Assembly: GCF_900119165.1 (NCBI RefSeq)
Contig: NZ_FPJG01000006.1
Coordinates: forward strand, 7,354,001-7,418,000
Reading direction: 5' to 3'
From: Amycolatopsis australiensis
GTDB taxonomy: Bacteria; Actinomycetota; Actinomycetes; Mycobacteriales; Pseudonocardiaceae
DNA: 64,000 nt
The position numbers and the translations under genes were made by a program. The notes beneath the pieces were generated by a model that saw nothing but the letters and a program-made list of their open reading frames with translations, did no database searches and was not told the DNA's origin. Of this stretch, positions 40,027 through 49,822 are shown one piece after another; the first letter of the stretch is position 1, and every line of letters begins with the position of its first letter.

Positions 40027-41922
40027 TCACAGCAACCGCAGCTGTTCCGCCTCCGGCACCTCCTCCCGCTGCTCCGGCACCGAAGCCGCGCGGGCGTCGA
40101 ACCCCGTCTTCGGCGCCAACCCGTGCCGTCGCAGCAGCGGCGCCACCCGCTCCCCCAACCGCTCGCGATACGCCTTCTGCACGTAACTCCCCCGGGCGTA
40201 CAGCTCCCGGTACCGCGGCACCAGCGCCGGGTACGTGGCCGCCAGCCACCGGCCGAACCACTCGCGGGCGCCCGGGCGCAGGTGCAGCGGGATCACCGTC
40301 ACGCTCGACGCCCCCGCCTCCGCCAGCCGGGCGAACAGCGTGTCCAGCGCCTCCGGCGAGTCCGTCAGCCACGGCAGCACCGGCGCCACCAGCACCGAGC
40401 ACGGCAGGCCGGCGTCGCGGGCCTTGCGGATCAGCTCCAGCCTGGCCCGCGGGCTCGGCGTGCCCGGCTCGAGGCGGTGCTGCAGCTCGCCGTCGAGCAG
40501 GGCCAGCGACACCGCCAGCGACACCGGCACGTCCGCCGAGACGTCGCGCAGCAGCGGCAGGTCGCGCGTCAGCACCGTGCCCTTCGTCAGCACCGACAAC
40601 GGCGTCCCGGACCGCGCCAGCGCCGTGATGATTCCCGGCATCAGCCGGTAGCGGCCCTCCGCGCGCTGGTACGGGTCGGTGTTCGTGCCCATCGCCACGT
40701 GCTCGCGCCGCCACGACGGCTTCTTCAGCTGGGCCGCCAGCACCTGCGGCGCGTTGATCTTCACGACGACCTGCGTGTCGAAGTCGCGGCCCGCGTCGAA
40801 GTCCAGGTACGTGTGCGTGTTCCGGGCGAAGCAGTTGTGCGACACCATGCCGTCGGCGATGAAGTCGCCGGTGCCCGTGGTGATGTCGAACAGCGGCAGC
40901 TGCAATCCCAGCGGCTCGATCGCCTCGACGCGGCGGCGGCTCGCGCCGATCACCGCGCCGTCCAGCGAGCGCTTCCACCCCACCGCCGGGTTGCTCACGT
41001 GCAGGAACCGCAGCACTTCCGCGGTCCCGCCGAGCAGCCGGACCTCCTGGCGGGCGGGGAACTTCGGCACCTCGTCGATCTGGTGGGCGAAGCCGAAGCG
41101 GGTGAGCGCCGCCGCGAAGGCCTCGACGATCTCGGGCTCGTCGTGGGCCACGGCGAGCACGCCGCGCCCGAAGTCGCCCGCGAGGTCGAAGACGCCGGCG
41201 AGGAACCCGCGCTGCCAGTGCGCATCCGGCTCCGGCGGCACCTGGAGGAACCCGACGGACGCACCGAAGTCCGGCAGGTACTCCAGCGCCCGCGCGGCGG
41301 CGTCCGCCTCCGCGGCGAACCCGCCCGAGCGCAGCATCCCGCACAGGTAGCCGGCCCGGTAGCCGAGCGTCTCGTCCGGCGTCGGCTCGAACCGGCCGAC
41401 GCCGATCAGCTCGGTGCCCGGCTCCAGGTGCGGCCGCTGGGCCGCGCCGAACTTGCTGCCGGTGACGTGCTTCCAGCCCTTGCTGGTGAGGAACCGGTGG
41501 TCGCCGCCGGCGACGAGCCGGGTGCCGTCTTCGAGCGTCACCCGGTACGCGGCGCGCAGGGTCGTCCAGTGCGCTTCGACGCGGGTCGGCACGAGCCGCC
41601 GGGACGCGCCGTGGCCGCGGGTGCCGTAGATGGTGTCGCCGACCTTCAGCTCCGACAGCGCCTTCGTGCGGCCGTCGGCCATCAGGATCCGGGTGCCGCC
41701 CTCGAGGCAGTACGTGCAGGCGTGGGAGCACCCGCGGTACGGGTTGACGGTCCAGCCGAACGGCACCCCGGACCCGGACGGCACCTTGTTCAGCACCGAG
41801 CGGGCGTGCACCTCGTGGAAGGTGACGCCGTCGAAATCCGGTGACCGCACCGATCGCACCAGGCCCTCCAGCCCGGGCAGTGCCGGCTCACCCTGCCCTG
41901 CTCGCTGCCGATCCCATCGCAC
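40027..41922 (-). CDS. Rv2578c-family radical SAM protein interrupted by an intein
   Basis: 631-residue precursor from a GTG at 41922. The first 71 residues (ending NPYRGCSHACTY) and residues 364-631 (starting CFARNTHTYLDFD) form a radical SAM protein of ~339 residues; in between lies an intein. Splicing rebuilds CSHACTYC, the C-X3-C-X2-C motif that binds the [4Fe-4S] cluster. The downstream extein has GTNTDPYQ and PVLPWLTDSPE. Related to M. tuberculosis Rv2578c; substrate unknown. A putative SOS box lies 9 bp upstream of the start. Confidence 0.9.
   Translation of the reverse strand: MRWDRQRAGQGEPALPGLEGLVRSVRSPDFDGVTFHEVHARSVLNKVPSGSGVPFGWTVNPYRGCSHACTYCLEGGTRILMADGRTKALSELKVGDTIYGTRGHGASRRLVPTRVEAHWTTLRAAYRVTLEDGTRLVAGGDHRFLTSKGWKHVTGSKFGAAQRPHLEPGTELIGVGRFEPTPDETLGYRAGYLCGMLRSGGFAAEADAAARALEYLPDFGASVGFLQVPPEPDAHWQRGFLAGVFDLAGDFGRGVLAVAHDEPEIVEAFAAALTRFGFAHQIDEVPKFPARQEVRLLGGTAEVLRFLHVSNPAVGWKRSLDGAVIGASRRRVEAIEPLGLQLPLFDITTGTGDFIADGMVSHNCFARNTHTYLDFDAGRDFDTQVVVKINAPQVLAAQLKKPSWRREHVAMGTNTDPYQRAEGRYRLMPGIITALARSGTPLSVLTKGTVLTRDLPLLRDVSADVPVSLAVSLALLDGELQHRLEPGTPSPRARLELIRKARDAGLPCSVLVAPVLPWLTDSPEALDTLFARLAEAGASSVTVIPLHLRPGAREWFGRWLAATYPALVPRYRELYARGSYVQKAYRERLGERVAPLLRRHGLAPKTGFDARAASVPEQREEVPEAEQLRLL
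40834..41709 (-). mobile_element. Intein with LAGLIDADG-type homing endonuclease domain
   Basis: 292 residues (precursor residues 72-363). Begins Cys (CLEGGTRIL, block A) and has block-B-like LVAGGDHRFLTSKGW; ends with GDFIADGMVSHN and is followed by Cys (C-extein +1), as splicing requires. Between are two DOD-like repeats, AGYLCGMLRSGG (~190-201) and RGFLAGVFDLAGDF (~238-251). The endonuclease looks intact in length, but activity is unproven. Confidence 0.92.
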
Positions 41923-41930
41923 GACGTCAG

Positions 41931-41946
41931 TCGAACATATGTTCTA
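41931..41946. promoter_or_regulatory. Putative LexA (SOS) box
   Basis: TCGAACATATGTTCTA differs from the actinobacterial SOS consensus TCGAAC-N4-GTTCGA at one position. It lies 9 bp before the GTG of the radical SAM gene. Confidence 0.72.
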
Positions 41947-42224
41947 GTCAGGTGTCAAACCGGTTCGCCGCCGCAGAACCCAGGCCGGGGCGGATGGTGC
42001 TGGTGTGACTGGCGGGACGGCGCTGAGCCAACCGGGTGGCGTTCCGCCGGCCACTCGCGGCCGGCGTGGGCGCTCTGCGCCCGTCACGACGCCGGAAAGC
42101 AGGATCGGTGAACTCCCGGACCGCGAAGATCATGCTCGCCGCGACGCGGACGGCTGCCGGGTGGACGCCGTCGGCCGTGCCGCGCCGGCCGGCCCGGGGT
42201 CCGGCGGGGCGAAGCTGGACCCGC
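41947..42224. other. Intergenic stretch without recognisable features
   Basis: About 280 bp between the SOS box and the sthA stop. A 61-codon open frame lacks any family signature. No tRNA-like or hairpin structure was seen. Confidence 0.5.
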
Positions 42225-43637
42225 TCAGGAGGAGAAGCGGTCCAGCGCCCTGATCTTGTTGGTCGCGTCGAGCGCCGCCACCTTGTACGCCTCCGACAGC
42301 GTCGGGTAGTTGAACACCGCGTCGACCAGGTAGTCGACGGTGCCGCCGCAGCCCATCACCGCCTGTCCGATGTGGACGAGGTCGGTGGCGCCCGTGCCGA
42401 ACACGTGGACGCCCAGCAGCTTCCGGTCCGCCGTGGACACCAGCAGCTTGAGCATGCCGTAACTGTCGCCGGTGATCTGGCCGCGCGCCAGCTCCCGGTA
42501 GCGCGCGATGCCCACCTCGTACGGCACCGACGACGACGTCAGCTGCGCCTCCGTCGCGCCCACGTAGGAAATTTCGGGGATCGTGTAGATGCCGATCGGC
42601 TGCAGCGCACCCAGGCCGTTCGCCGGTTCGCCGAACGCGTGGTACGCGGCGAGCCTGCCCTGGTCCATCGACGTCGCCGCCAGCGCCGGGAAGCCGATCA
42701 CGTCGCCGACCGCGTAGATGTGCGGCACCTCGGTGCGGTAGTTCGCGTCGACGACCAGGCGGCCGCGCTCGTCCGCGGTCAGGCCCGCCGCCTCGAGGTT
42801 CAGCTCGCCGGTCATGCCCTGCCGTCCCGCCGAGTACATGACGCCGTCGGCCGGGATGCGCTTGCCGCTGACCAGCGTGGTGATCGTGGCCTGGTCGGAC
42901 ACGGCGACGTCCGCGACCTTCTCGCCGAAGCGGAACGTGACGCCGAGGTCGCGCAGCTGGAACTTGAGCGACTCGACGATCTCCGGGTCGCAGAAGTCGA
43001 GCATGTGGTCGCGCTGCTCGACCACGGTCACCCGCGAGCCGAGCGCGGCGAACATCGACGCGTACTCGATCCCGATCACCCCCGCGCCCACCACGACCAG
43101 CGACGACGGGATCTGCTCGAGGCGCAGGATCTCGTCGGAGTCGAGCACGCGCGCGGCGTCGAAGTCGACGTGCCCGGGCCGCGCGGGCCGGGTGCCGGTG
43201 GCGATCACGACGTAGTCCGCGCTCAGCGTCCGCCGGTCGCCGCGGTGGCGGCCTTCGACGACCACGGTGTGCGGGTCGGCGAAGGAGCCGGTGCCGGCGA
43301 TCAGGTCGACGTGGTTGCGCATCAGCTGCGCGCGCACGACCTGGACCTCGCGCCCGACGACGTGCTGGGTGCGCGCCAGCAGGTCGGCGATCGTGATGTC
43401 CTGCTTCACGCGGTAGCTGGCGCCGTACAGCTCGCGCTGGTTCATGCCGGTCAGGTAGAGCACGGCCTCCCGCAGCGTCTTGGACGGGATCGTGCCGGTG
43501 TTGACGCAGACGCCGCCGACCATGTCGTGCCGGTCCACGACCGCGACCCGCTTGCCGAGCTTCGCCGCGGCGATCGCGGCCTTCTGGCCGCCGGGGCCCG
43601 AACCGATGACGATGAGGTCGTACTCGTGCTCGCTCAC
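42225..43637 (-). CDS. sthA: Soluble pyridine nucleotide transhydrogenase
   Basis: 470 residues. FAD loop [17 protein letters not shown], redox-site region [20 protein letters not shown] (only one of the usual disulfide cysteines, as in Mycobacterium SthA), NAD(P) loop [20 protein letters not shown] and GYPTL-like end with [11 protein letters not shown]. Interconverts NADH and NADPH. Start at GTG 43637; an ATG at 43655 is also in frame. Very like the M. tuberculosis Rv2713 protein from memory. Confidence 0.92.
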   Translation of the reverse strand: MSEHEYDLIVIGSGPGGQKAAIAAAKLGKRVAVVDRHDMVGGVCVNTGTIPSKTLREAVLYLTGMNQRELYGASYRVKQDITIADLLARTQHVVGREVQVVRAQLMRNHVDLIAGTGSFADPHTVVVEGRHRGDRRTLSADYVVIATGTRPARPGHVDFDAARVLDSDEILRLEQIPSSLVVVGAGVIGIEYASMFAALGSRVTVVEQRDHMLDFCDPEIVESLKFQLRDLGVTFRFGEKVADVAVSDQATITTLVSGKRIPADGVMYSAGRQGMTGELNLEAAGLTADERGRLVVDANYRTEVPHIYAVGDVIGFPALAATSMDQGRLAAYHAFGEPANGLGALQPIGIYTIPEISYVGATEAQLTSSSVPYEVGIARYRELARGQITGDSYGMLKLLVSTADRKLLGVHVFGTGATDLVHIGQAVMGCGGTVDYLVDAVFNYPTLSEAYKVAALDATNKIRALDRFSS

Positions 43638-43788
43638 GACGTCGAGCCTGCGCATCCGGGCGTCCCGGCGCAACCCCCGGCCGGTGAAGATCCGCCCGCT
43701 TCCCCGCTCCGGGGCTGGCCGACGACGCGACCGGCGCCGTGCTGACGAGGTCGCCGCGACCTGACAGCCGGAGGGGCCGTCAGCCCGG

Positions 43789-45096
43789 TCACGACCGCAG
43801 GGCGCCCCGCCGCCGCTGCCAGTCCGTGACCGTCTCCAGCCCCGACTCGATCTCCTCCGTCAACGACGCCGCCAGCTGGGCCGCGACGTCCGTGCCCAGC
43901 AGCTCCGCCACGCGGTCCACCAGCGACAGCGCCTCCCACGGCGATCCCGCCAACGTCCCCACCGGCACCCCGGGCTCCGGCGGCGCCAGCCCCTCCTCCA
44001 GCCCGGACTGGCCCGCCGCCAGCAGGGCCGCCACCACCAGGTGCGGCTGCGCGTCCGCGCCCGGGAAGCGGAACTCCAGGCGGCGGTTGCCGCCGAAACC
44101 CGCCACCCGCACCGCGGCCGTCCGGTCGTCGTGGCCCCACCGCACCTCGCGCGGCGAAAACGGCGCTGTCCGCAGGCGCACGTAGCTGTTCCACGTCGGG
44201 GCCCACACCGCCGTCAACGCCCGCGCCTCGCGCAGCACGCCCGCCAGGAAGCCGCCCAGCAAGTCCGGCGCCGAACCGTCCATGGCGGACAGCGACAGGT
44301 GCACGTGCCCCGAATTCCCTTGCCCCGCAGCGGGAGCCGCCAGATACGACGCGGTGACGGAATGGCGGGCCGCGACCCGGCGCACGATCAGCTGCTGCAG
44401 CAGCACGTCGTCGCACGCGGCCAGGGCGTCGCGGTGGCGCAGCACTATCTCGTACTGTCCCGGATGGCACTCCGCGCGCGCCGACTCGACACCCAGCCCG
44501 GCCTCGTCGAGCGCCAGCCGCACGTCGGCCAGCAGCGGCGCCAGGCTCTCGGTTCCACCCACCGCGTAGTCCACGCCGTGGGCCGTCAGCGGCGCGCCGG
44601 ACGCGCCGGAAAACACCACTTCGTGCTCGATGCCCACCGACGGCACCAGCCCCAGGCCTTCCAGCGCCGCCAGCTGGCCGCGCAGCACCTCGCGCGGCGC
44701 CAGCTCCGCCGCCTCGCCGGTCGGCCACTCCGCGTCGCACACCACCGCCCACGTCCGGTCGCCCAGCGGGACCGCGGTCGCCGCGTCCGGGCGCATCCGC
44801 AGGTCACCGAAGCCTTCGACGTACCCGCCCAGCGCTCCGGATGCCGGCAGCGGGTCGCGTGACGGCGTCCACGCGAACACGTAACTGCAGACGCCGTAAC
44901 CGTCGTCGAGCGCCGAAGCGGCGAACGGCCCGGCCAGCTCGACCGCCGCGAACCGCGCGTGCGGGTCGGGCACCAGCAGGAGCAGCCGCGCGCCGTCCTC
45001 GGCCAGCACCCCGCGCAGCACGGACGCGCCCGCCGACGCCGCGGCGCGGCGGGCGGCCAGTGACCGCGGGCCGCCGGGCCGCGCGAACGGCGTCAC
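43789..45096 (-). CDS. Glutamine synthetase-family ligase (gamma-glutamylpolyamine synthetase-like) in siderophore operon
   Basis: 435 residues. GS signatures are kept: [45 protein letters not shown] and the nucleotide-site [13 protein letters not shown]...LEFRFP. The DDRTAAVRV version is closer to the GlnA3/GlnA4 polyamine ligases than to true GlnA, and the N-terminal beta-grasp is short. ATP-dependent ligation of an amine to a glutamyl or other carboxylate is expected. GTG (45096) overlaps the IucA/IucC stop by 4 nt; last gene of the operon. Confidence 0.82.
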   Translation of the reverse strand: MTPFARPGGPRSLAARRAAASAGASVLRGVLAEDGARLLLLVPDPHARFAAVELAGPFAASALDDGYGVCSYVFAWTPSRDPLPASGALGGYVEGFGDLRMRPDAATAVPLGDRTWAVVCDAEWPTGEAAELAPREVLRGQLAALEGLGLVPSVGIEHEVVFSGASGAPLTAHGVDYAVGGTESLAPLLADVRLALDEAGLGVESARAECHPGQYEIVLRHRDALAACDDVLLQQLIVRRVAARHSVTASYLAAPAAGQGNSGHVHLSLSAMDGSAPDLLGGFLAGVLREARALTAVWAPTWNSYVRLRTAPFSPREVRWGHDDRTAAVRVAGFGGNRRLEFRFPGADAQPHLVVAALLAAGQSGLEEGLAPPEPGVPVGTLAGSPWEALSLVDRVAELLGTDVAAQLAASLTEEIESGLETVTDWQRRRGALRS

Positions 45097-46832
45097 CACG
45101 CGCCGCCCGGATCCGGCGCGTGCAGCGGGTTCGGGACGCGGCCCCAGCGGACGTCGAACTCGTCGTCGCGCTCCACCTTGTCGAAGCCCTGGCCGGCGAA
45201 GTGCTCCCGGTTCAGCGTCACGCGCTCGACGTCCGGGGCGAACAGGCGGCAGGCGTCGAAGCGCGCGGCCACGTCCGGGTTCTCGTCGCGGTAGCGGCCG
45301 GCGATCTCCCGCACCGGCGCCCAGAACCGCGCCCGCGGCAGGCCCAGCTCATCGAGCAGGACCTCGGCCCAGAACCGGAACTGACCGGCGAACACCGAGC
45401 TGAACAGCGACTGGGCGAGCAGGTGCGCGGGCCAGCGCAGCATGTCCGCCGCGGCCTCCGGCGGCAGCGACGCGTAGCTCTCCAGCGGTTCGTCGAGCAG
45501 GTCGACGCCCTGGGCGAAGTCCTTGATCAGCACCCGTTGCGGCAACCCGGCGGCGTCCACGACGAGGACGAGGTTCTGGCCGTGCGGGCAGAACCCCACG
45601 CCGTGCCGCAGCAGCCACTGCAGCAACGGCGTCAGCAGCAGGTCGAACAGCCGCGTCAGCCACGCCTGCGCGTCGCCGCCGCCGATGAGGTGCGCCAGCA
45701 CGGAAACCCCGTCCGGCCCGCGGTAGGGCAGGGCGGCGAACGAAAGCGCGCGCTCCCCCTCGCCCAGCTGCGCGGCCAGGGGCTCCCGCCAGAGCGCGCC
45801 CAAGGTCTCGTGGAACCGGTACGGCAGCTGTTCGAGGTGCCCGAACAGCGGGTGCTTCACCGACACGCTCGCGACCTCGCCCAGCAACCCGAACCGGTAC
45901 TTTTCGCTCAGCAGCGGGTCGCCGGCGCTGATCCGCCGCAGCCACGAGGTGACCGACGGCCCGGCGAGCGTGGCCGCCGAGTTCAGGCCGCGGTAGACGA
46001 GCGTGTTGCGCACCGACACCGCGGTCTTGACGTCGTGGCGGCCCGGTGTCGTCACGTTCGCCAGGGTCCGGACCGTCTGGTGCGGACGGTAGGCGTCGGC
46101 GCTCTCCCCGAGTTCGATCACGGCGCCGGTGGCGAGTTCGGCGGCGTAGAGCGTGCCCAGGATTTCGTCGGCCTGCCACGGGTGCACCGGCACCCAGACG
46201 TAGTCCGCGGGCGCGCGGGCCGCGAACTCCGCCCGCCGAGGACCGAGTTCGGCGTCCAGCAGGGCGTCCCGGCTCAGCTCGCCGACGCAGCGGAACTCGG
46301 CGTGGTCCGGGTGCACGGCGAACCAGCGCAGCCGGACGTCGGCGCCGGCCTCGGGCGCGTAGCGGGCGCGGTCACGCGCGGAGAACCCGACGCGGCCCTT
46401 GTTGAGCACGAGCCGCGGGTGGCCGGTGAGGTGCCCGTCGGCGAGGTTGTAGTCCATTGCGGACACCTCGGCGGCGGTCGGCGCGCGACGCAGGCGGGCC
46501 GCCTCGTTCGCCACCGTCGCGGTCAGCTCGGCGAGGACGTCCGCCAGCCGCAACCCGCCGAGCCCCAGCGGTTCCCGCGCGTCCACGACGAGGGTGCGCG
46601 GATCGGTGGCGGGCTCGCCGGACCGGTACGCGCTGCCGGGCTCGACCGTCCACGCTTCGAAGGCGCCGCGCCGGGCCCGGAAGGTGTAGACCACGCCGCG
46701 CGGCAGGTCCAGCCGGTAGCCGTCGCCGTCGGCGACCGGTTCCAGCATGTGCTCGTAGGACAGCTCCCCGAGCATCTTGTGCACGATGAGGGCTCCGGCC
46801 GCGCGCCAGGCGGCGGCGTCGTCGAGGGTCAC
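45093..46832 (-). CDS. NIS siderophore synthetase (IucA/IucC family)
   Basis: 579 residues. NRPS-independent siderophore synthetases adenylate a carboxylate and couple it to a hydroxylamine/amine. Visible motifs: TGHPRLVLNKGRVGFSARD (substrate-lid), WVPVHPWQADEIL, RTLANVTTPGRHDVKTAVSV (ATP site), and GVGFCPHGQNLVLVV with IKDFAQGVDLL. The subtype (A, B, C) cannot be fixed by eye. GTG start with a 4-nt overlap on the monooxygenase stop. Confidence 0.93.
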   Translation of the reverse strand: MTLDDAAAWRAAGALIVHKMLGELSYEHMLEPVADGDGYRLDLPRGVVYTFRARRGAFEAWTVEPGSAYRSGEPATDPRTLVVDAREPLGLGGLRLADVLAELTATVANEAARLRRAPTAAEVSAMDYNLADGHLTGHPRLVLNKGRVGFSARDRARYAPEAGADVRLRWFAVHPDHAEFRCVGELSRDALLDAELGPRRAEFAARAPADYVWVPVHPWQADEILGTLYAAELATGAVIELGESADAYRPHQTVRTLANVTTPGRHDVKTAVSVRNTLVYRGLNSAATLAGPSVTSWLRRISAGDPLLSEKYRFGLLGEVASVSVKHPLFGHLEQLPYRFHETLGALWREPLAAQLGEGERALSFAALPYRGPDGVSVLAHLIGGGDAQAWLTRLFDLLLTPLLQWLLRHGVGFCPHGQNLVLVVDAAGLPQRVLIKDFAQGVDLLDEPLESYASLPPEAAADMLRWPAHLLAQSLFSSVFAGQFRFWAEVLLDELGLPRARFWAPVREIAGRYRDENPDVAARFDACRLFAPDVERVTLNREHFAGQGFDKVERDDEFDVRWGRVPNPLHAPDPGGAW

Positions 46833-48106
46833 TGGTCCTCCAGGCCGAACGTGGTGAAGGCGGTGCGGGCGGGCAGGTCGTAGACGGTCTTGCCGCAGAC
46901 GGCGTTGAGGATCACGGCCGCGCGCCAGGCCCCGAGGCCGAGGTCGGGCGCGCCGGGCCCGTGGGTGTGCCGTTCCGCGTTCTGCACGAACAGCGGGCCC
47001 GGCACGTCGAGCGCGACGCGGTAGTCGGCGCCGACTTCCAGCCGGCCCTTCCGGTCGCGGTGGACGGCGTCGCCGAGCCCGGCCAGCAGCTTCCCGGTCG
47101 GGGTTTCCGCGTAACCGGTGGCCGCGACGACGGCGCCGGTGCGCAGGGTGGCACTCCGGCCCTGCTGGACGTGCCGGACCCCGAGTTCGATCTCGCCGTC
47201 CACCAGGGACGCCGTCACCACCTCGACGCCGGGGGTGAGCACCGCGCCCGGCGGCCCGCTGATGCTGCGTCGGTACAGCTCGTCGTGGATCGCACCGATG
47301 GTCTCGGTGTCGATGCCCTTGTACAGCTGCCATTGCGCGGGCAGCAGCCGGTCGCGGACGGCTTCGGGCAGGCCGTGGAAGTACGCCGTGTAGTCCGGGG
47401 TGAACTGCTCCAGCCCGAGCTTCGAGTACTCCATCGGCGCGAACGCGGGCGTCCGGGCGAGCCACCGCAGTCCGTCCACAGTGGATCGTGAGCGCAGCAG
47501 GTCGAGCACGACCTCCGCCCCGGACTGCCCGGACCCGACCACCGTGACGCGCTCGGCGGCCAGGAGCTTTTCGCGGTGGGCCAGGTAGTCGGCCGAGTGC
47601 AGGGCCAGGGCGCCGGGGTCCGCGACGAGGTCCCGCAGCGGTCCCGGCACCGAAGGCACCGAGCCGACGCCGAGCACGACGGCGTCGGCGAGGACCGGCT
47701 CGGCTCCCGCGACCGTCAGCTCGAAGGCGTCGTCCACCCAGCGGACGGCGGTGACCTCGTGACCGAACCGGCACGACGGCAGCCGGGCCGCGGCCCACCG
47801 GCCGTAGTCGTCGTATTCGGCGCGCGGGATGTGGAACCGCTCGGCGAAGTAGAACGGCAGCAGCCGCCCGCGGTCGCGCAGGTAGTTGAGGAAGGACAAC
47901 GGGCTGGTCGGGTCGACGAGCGTGACCAGGTCGGCGAGGAACGGCACCTGCAGCGTCGCGCCGTCGACCAGCAGGCCGGGGTGCCAGCGGAACTCCGGGC
48001 GCGCGTCGAAGAACACCGCGTCGAGGCTGTCGATCCCGGCGGCCAGCGCCGCGAGCGAGAGGTTGAACGGCCCGATCCCGATGCCCGCCAGGTGGTGGCG
48101 CCTCAC
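46829..48106 (-). CDS. Lysine/ornithine-type N-monooxygenase (IucD/DesB-like)
   Basis: 425 residues. FAD loop AGIGIGPFNLSLAALA at the very start, NADPH loop VTVVGSGQSGAEVVLDLL in the middle and ATGYAETP near the end. N-hydroxylates a primary amine (cadaverine, lysine, ornithine or diamine) for hydroxamate siderophores. GTG start overlaps the decarboxylase stop by 4 nt. Confidence 0.93.
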   Translation of the reverse strand: MRRHHLAGIGIGPFNLSLAALAAGIDSLDAVFFDARPEFRWHPGLLVDGATLQVPFLADLVTLVDPTSPLSFLNYLRDRGRLLPFYFAERFHIPRAEYDDYGRWAAARLPSCRFGHEVTAVRWVDDAFELTVAGAEPVLADAVVLGVGSVPSVPGPLRDLVADPGALALHSADYLAHREKLLAAERVTVVGSGQSGAEVVLDLLRSRSTVDGLRWLARTPAFAPMEYSKLGLEQFTPDYTAYFHGLPEAVRDRLLPAQWQLYKGIDTETIGAIHDELYRRSISGPPGAVLTPGVEVVTASLVDGEIELGVRHVQQGRSATLRTGAVVAATGYAETPTGKLLAGLGDAVHRDRKGRLEVGADYRVALDVPGPLFVQNAERHTHGPGAPDLGLGAWRAAVILNAVCGKTVYDLPARTAFTTFGLEDQ

Positions 48107-49809
48107 GAAGCGACCGGGTTTTCCCGGACGGCCACGAGCTCGGCGCCGGCGGTCGCGACGATCCGGTCGAGCAGCGTGCGGTAATCGGCGGCGGTGGTGT
48201 GCGGGTGCAGCAGCGTCAGCTTGAGCCACAGCTGGGTGGCGCCGCCGGGCCCGGTCGGCAGCGCGGCGCGGCCGATGACCGCGGTACCCGCTTCGAGGAG
48301 GGCGCGGCGGATGCGGGCGACGAGCTCGTCACCACCGGTCTCCTCGGCGGCGACCGGCCGCAGGACCACGGTGGACAGCTCGGGCGGGCCCCAGAGGCGG
48401 AGGCCGGGGTGCGCGTCGACCAGCTCGGCGACCTGGGTCGCGGTGGCGCAGCAGCGTTCGACGAGGGCGCCGAGGCCGTCGGTGCCGAGCGCGCGCACGG
48501 TGACGGCCATCCGGAAGGCGTCCGGGCGGCGGGACGTGCGGATCGAGCGGCCGAGCAGGTCGGGCAGGCCGGCCTCGGTGTCGTCGCCGGCGTTGAGGTA
48601 CTCGGCACGGACGGTGAGCGCGGCGAGGTCGGCGGCCTCCCGGGCGGCGAAGAGCCCGGCGGCGACCGGCTGCCAGCCGAACTTGTGCAGGTCGAGGGCG
48701 ACGGAGTCGGCCAGCTCGAGCCCGGCGAGCTTCGGGCGCAGGGCGTCGCTGCAGAGGGCGGTGCCGCCGTACGCGGCGTCGACGTGCAGGCGGGCCCCGG
48801 CGCGGCGGCAGATCCCGGCGATTTCGGGCAACGGGTCGAGGGTGCCGGTGTTGGTGGTCCCGGCGGTGGCGACGACGACGGTGTGCGGCCCGGCGGCGTC
48901 GGCGAGGGCACCGGGAAGCAGCCGGTCGCGTTCGCACGGGACGACGACGGGCGCGGGAAGGCCGAGCAGCCAGGCGGCGCGGGCGACGCTGTGGTGGGCG
49001 TTGGCCCCGCAGACAACCTGGCGGATGCCGTGTTCGCGGGCGAGGAGCAGACCGAGGAGGTTGGACTCGGTGCCGCCGGTGGTGACGACGGCGTCGGGGG
49101 TCCCGGCGTGGGGATAACACAATCGGGCGATTCCGGCGGTGAACTCCCGCTCGAGCTCGCTGGCGACGGGTGCCTGGTCCCAGGAGTCCATGGAGGGGTT
49201 GAGGGCACTGGCGACGACATCGGCGGCAACGGCCACGGCGAGCGGCGGGCAGTGCAGGTGGGCGGCACAGCCGGGATCGGCGGGATCGGCGGAGCCGGCG
49301 GCGAGAAGCCGGCTCAGCTCTTCGAGCGCGGCTTCGGCCCCGACGCCTCGGCGAGGCAGCGCACCGGTAGTGGCGCCGGTGCCGCTCACCGGCTCGGGTT
49401 CACTCGGCCGAGCGGCGGGTCGGCGGGCGCCACGTTCAGTCGCACCCGGCTCGGCGCTCAACACCGCGGAGGCGGGTTGGCGGGCACTGCACTCAACCAC
49501 ACCCGGCTCGGCGCTCAGCACCGCGGCGGCGGCAGCCTCGCCCGCCGCCGCCGGCTCCCGCGCGGCGCCGGCCGGAGCCGCCGAGCGGTCGGAACCCGCA
49601 GCTCCCTCACCACCCGCGTGGCCGGCCACCCCCGCGTCCAGCTCGCCACCCTCCGCCACCAGTGCCGCCGCCACCGCCGCCGGGCCGCCTGCCGGGATCG
49701 GGCCGCCGCGTTCCGCGATGCCCGCCGCCATTCCGCGCAGTGCCACCGGGATCAGCTCGCCGAGCCGGTCCGCGCCGTCCGCGCCTCCGGCCAGCCCGTC
49801 TTCCCGCAT
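48103..49809 (-). CDS. PLP-dependent amino acid decarboxylase (DesA/DABA-decarboxylase-like)
   Basis: 568 residues. Group II fold: HSVARAAWLLGLP, GTTNTGTLDPL, HVDAAYGG and the PLP-Lys in SVALDLHKFGWQP. Members make cadaverine from lysine (DesA) or diaminopropane from diaminobutyrate; the substrate here is not certain. Residues ~55-150 are a low-complexity Ala/Gly/Ser/Pro insertion with a repeat (AVLSAEPG ... R-P). First gene of the siderophore operon; ATG 49809 follows GGAAGGCGGGGAG. Confidence 0.9.
   Translation of the reverse strand: MREDGLAGGADGADRLGELIPVALRGMAAGIAERGGPIPAGGPAAVAAALVAEGGELDAGVAGHAGGEGAAGSDRSAAPAGAAREPAAAGEAAAAAVLSAEPGVVECSARQPASAVLSAEPGATERGARRPAARPSEPEPVSGTGATTGALPRRGVGAEAALEELSRLLAAGSADPADPGCAAHLHCPPLAVAVAADVVASALNPSMDSWDQAPVASELEREFTAGIARLCYPHAGTPDAVVTTGGTESNLLGLLLAREHGIRQVVCGANAHHSVARAAWLLGLPAPVVVPCERDRLLPGALADAAGPHTVVVATAGTTNTGTLDPLPEIAGICRRAGARLHVDAAYGGTALCSDALRPKLAGLELADSVALDLHKFGWQPVAAGLFAAREAADLAALTVRAEYLNAGDDTEAGLPDLLGRSIRTSRRPDAFRMAVTVRALGTDGLGALVERCCATATQVAELVDAHPGLRLWGPPELSTVVLRPVAAEETGGDELVARIRRALLEAGTAVIGRAALPTGPGGATQLWLKLTLLHPHTTAADYRTLLDRIVATAGAELVAVRENPVAS
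49435..49530 (-). repeat. Direct repeats inside the decarboxylase insertion
   Basis: Two diverged copies of a ~66-bp unit with GCTCGGCGCTCAACACCGCGG-like cores, at about 49449-49470 and 49508-49528, encoding AVLSAEPG twice. They account for part of the low-complexity insertion. Confidence 0.6.
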
Positions 49810-49822
49810 CTCCCCGCCTTCC

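Noticed and set aside
39662..41731. A 689-codon minus-strand frame overlapping the radical SAM gene
   Set aside because: Shadow frame; the intein/extein frame contains recognisable motifs.
43789..45096. True glutamine synthetase GlnA
   Set aside because: Lacks the classical RNRSA nucleotide loop (DDRTAAVRV instead), and the operon context is siderophore synthesis.
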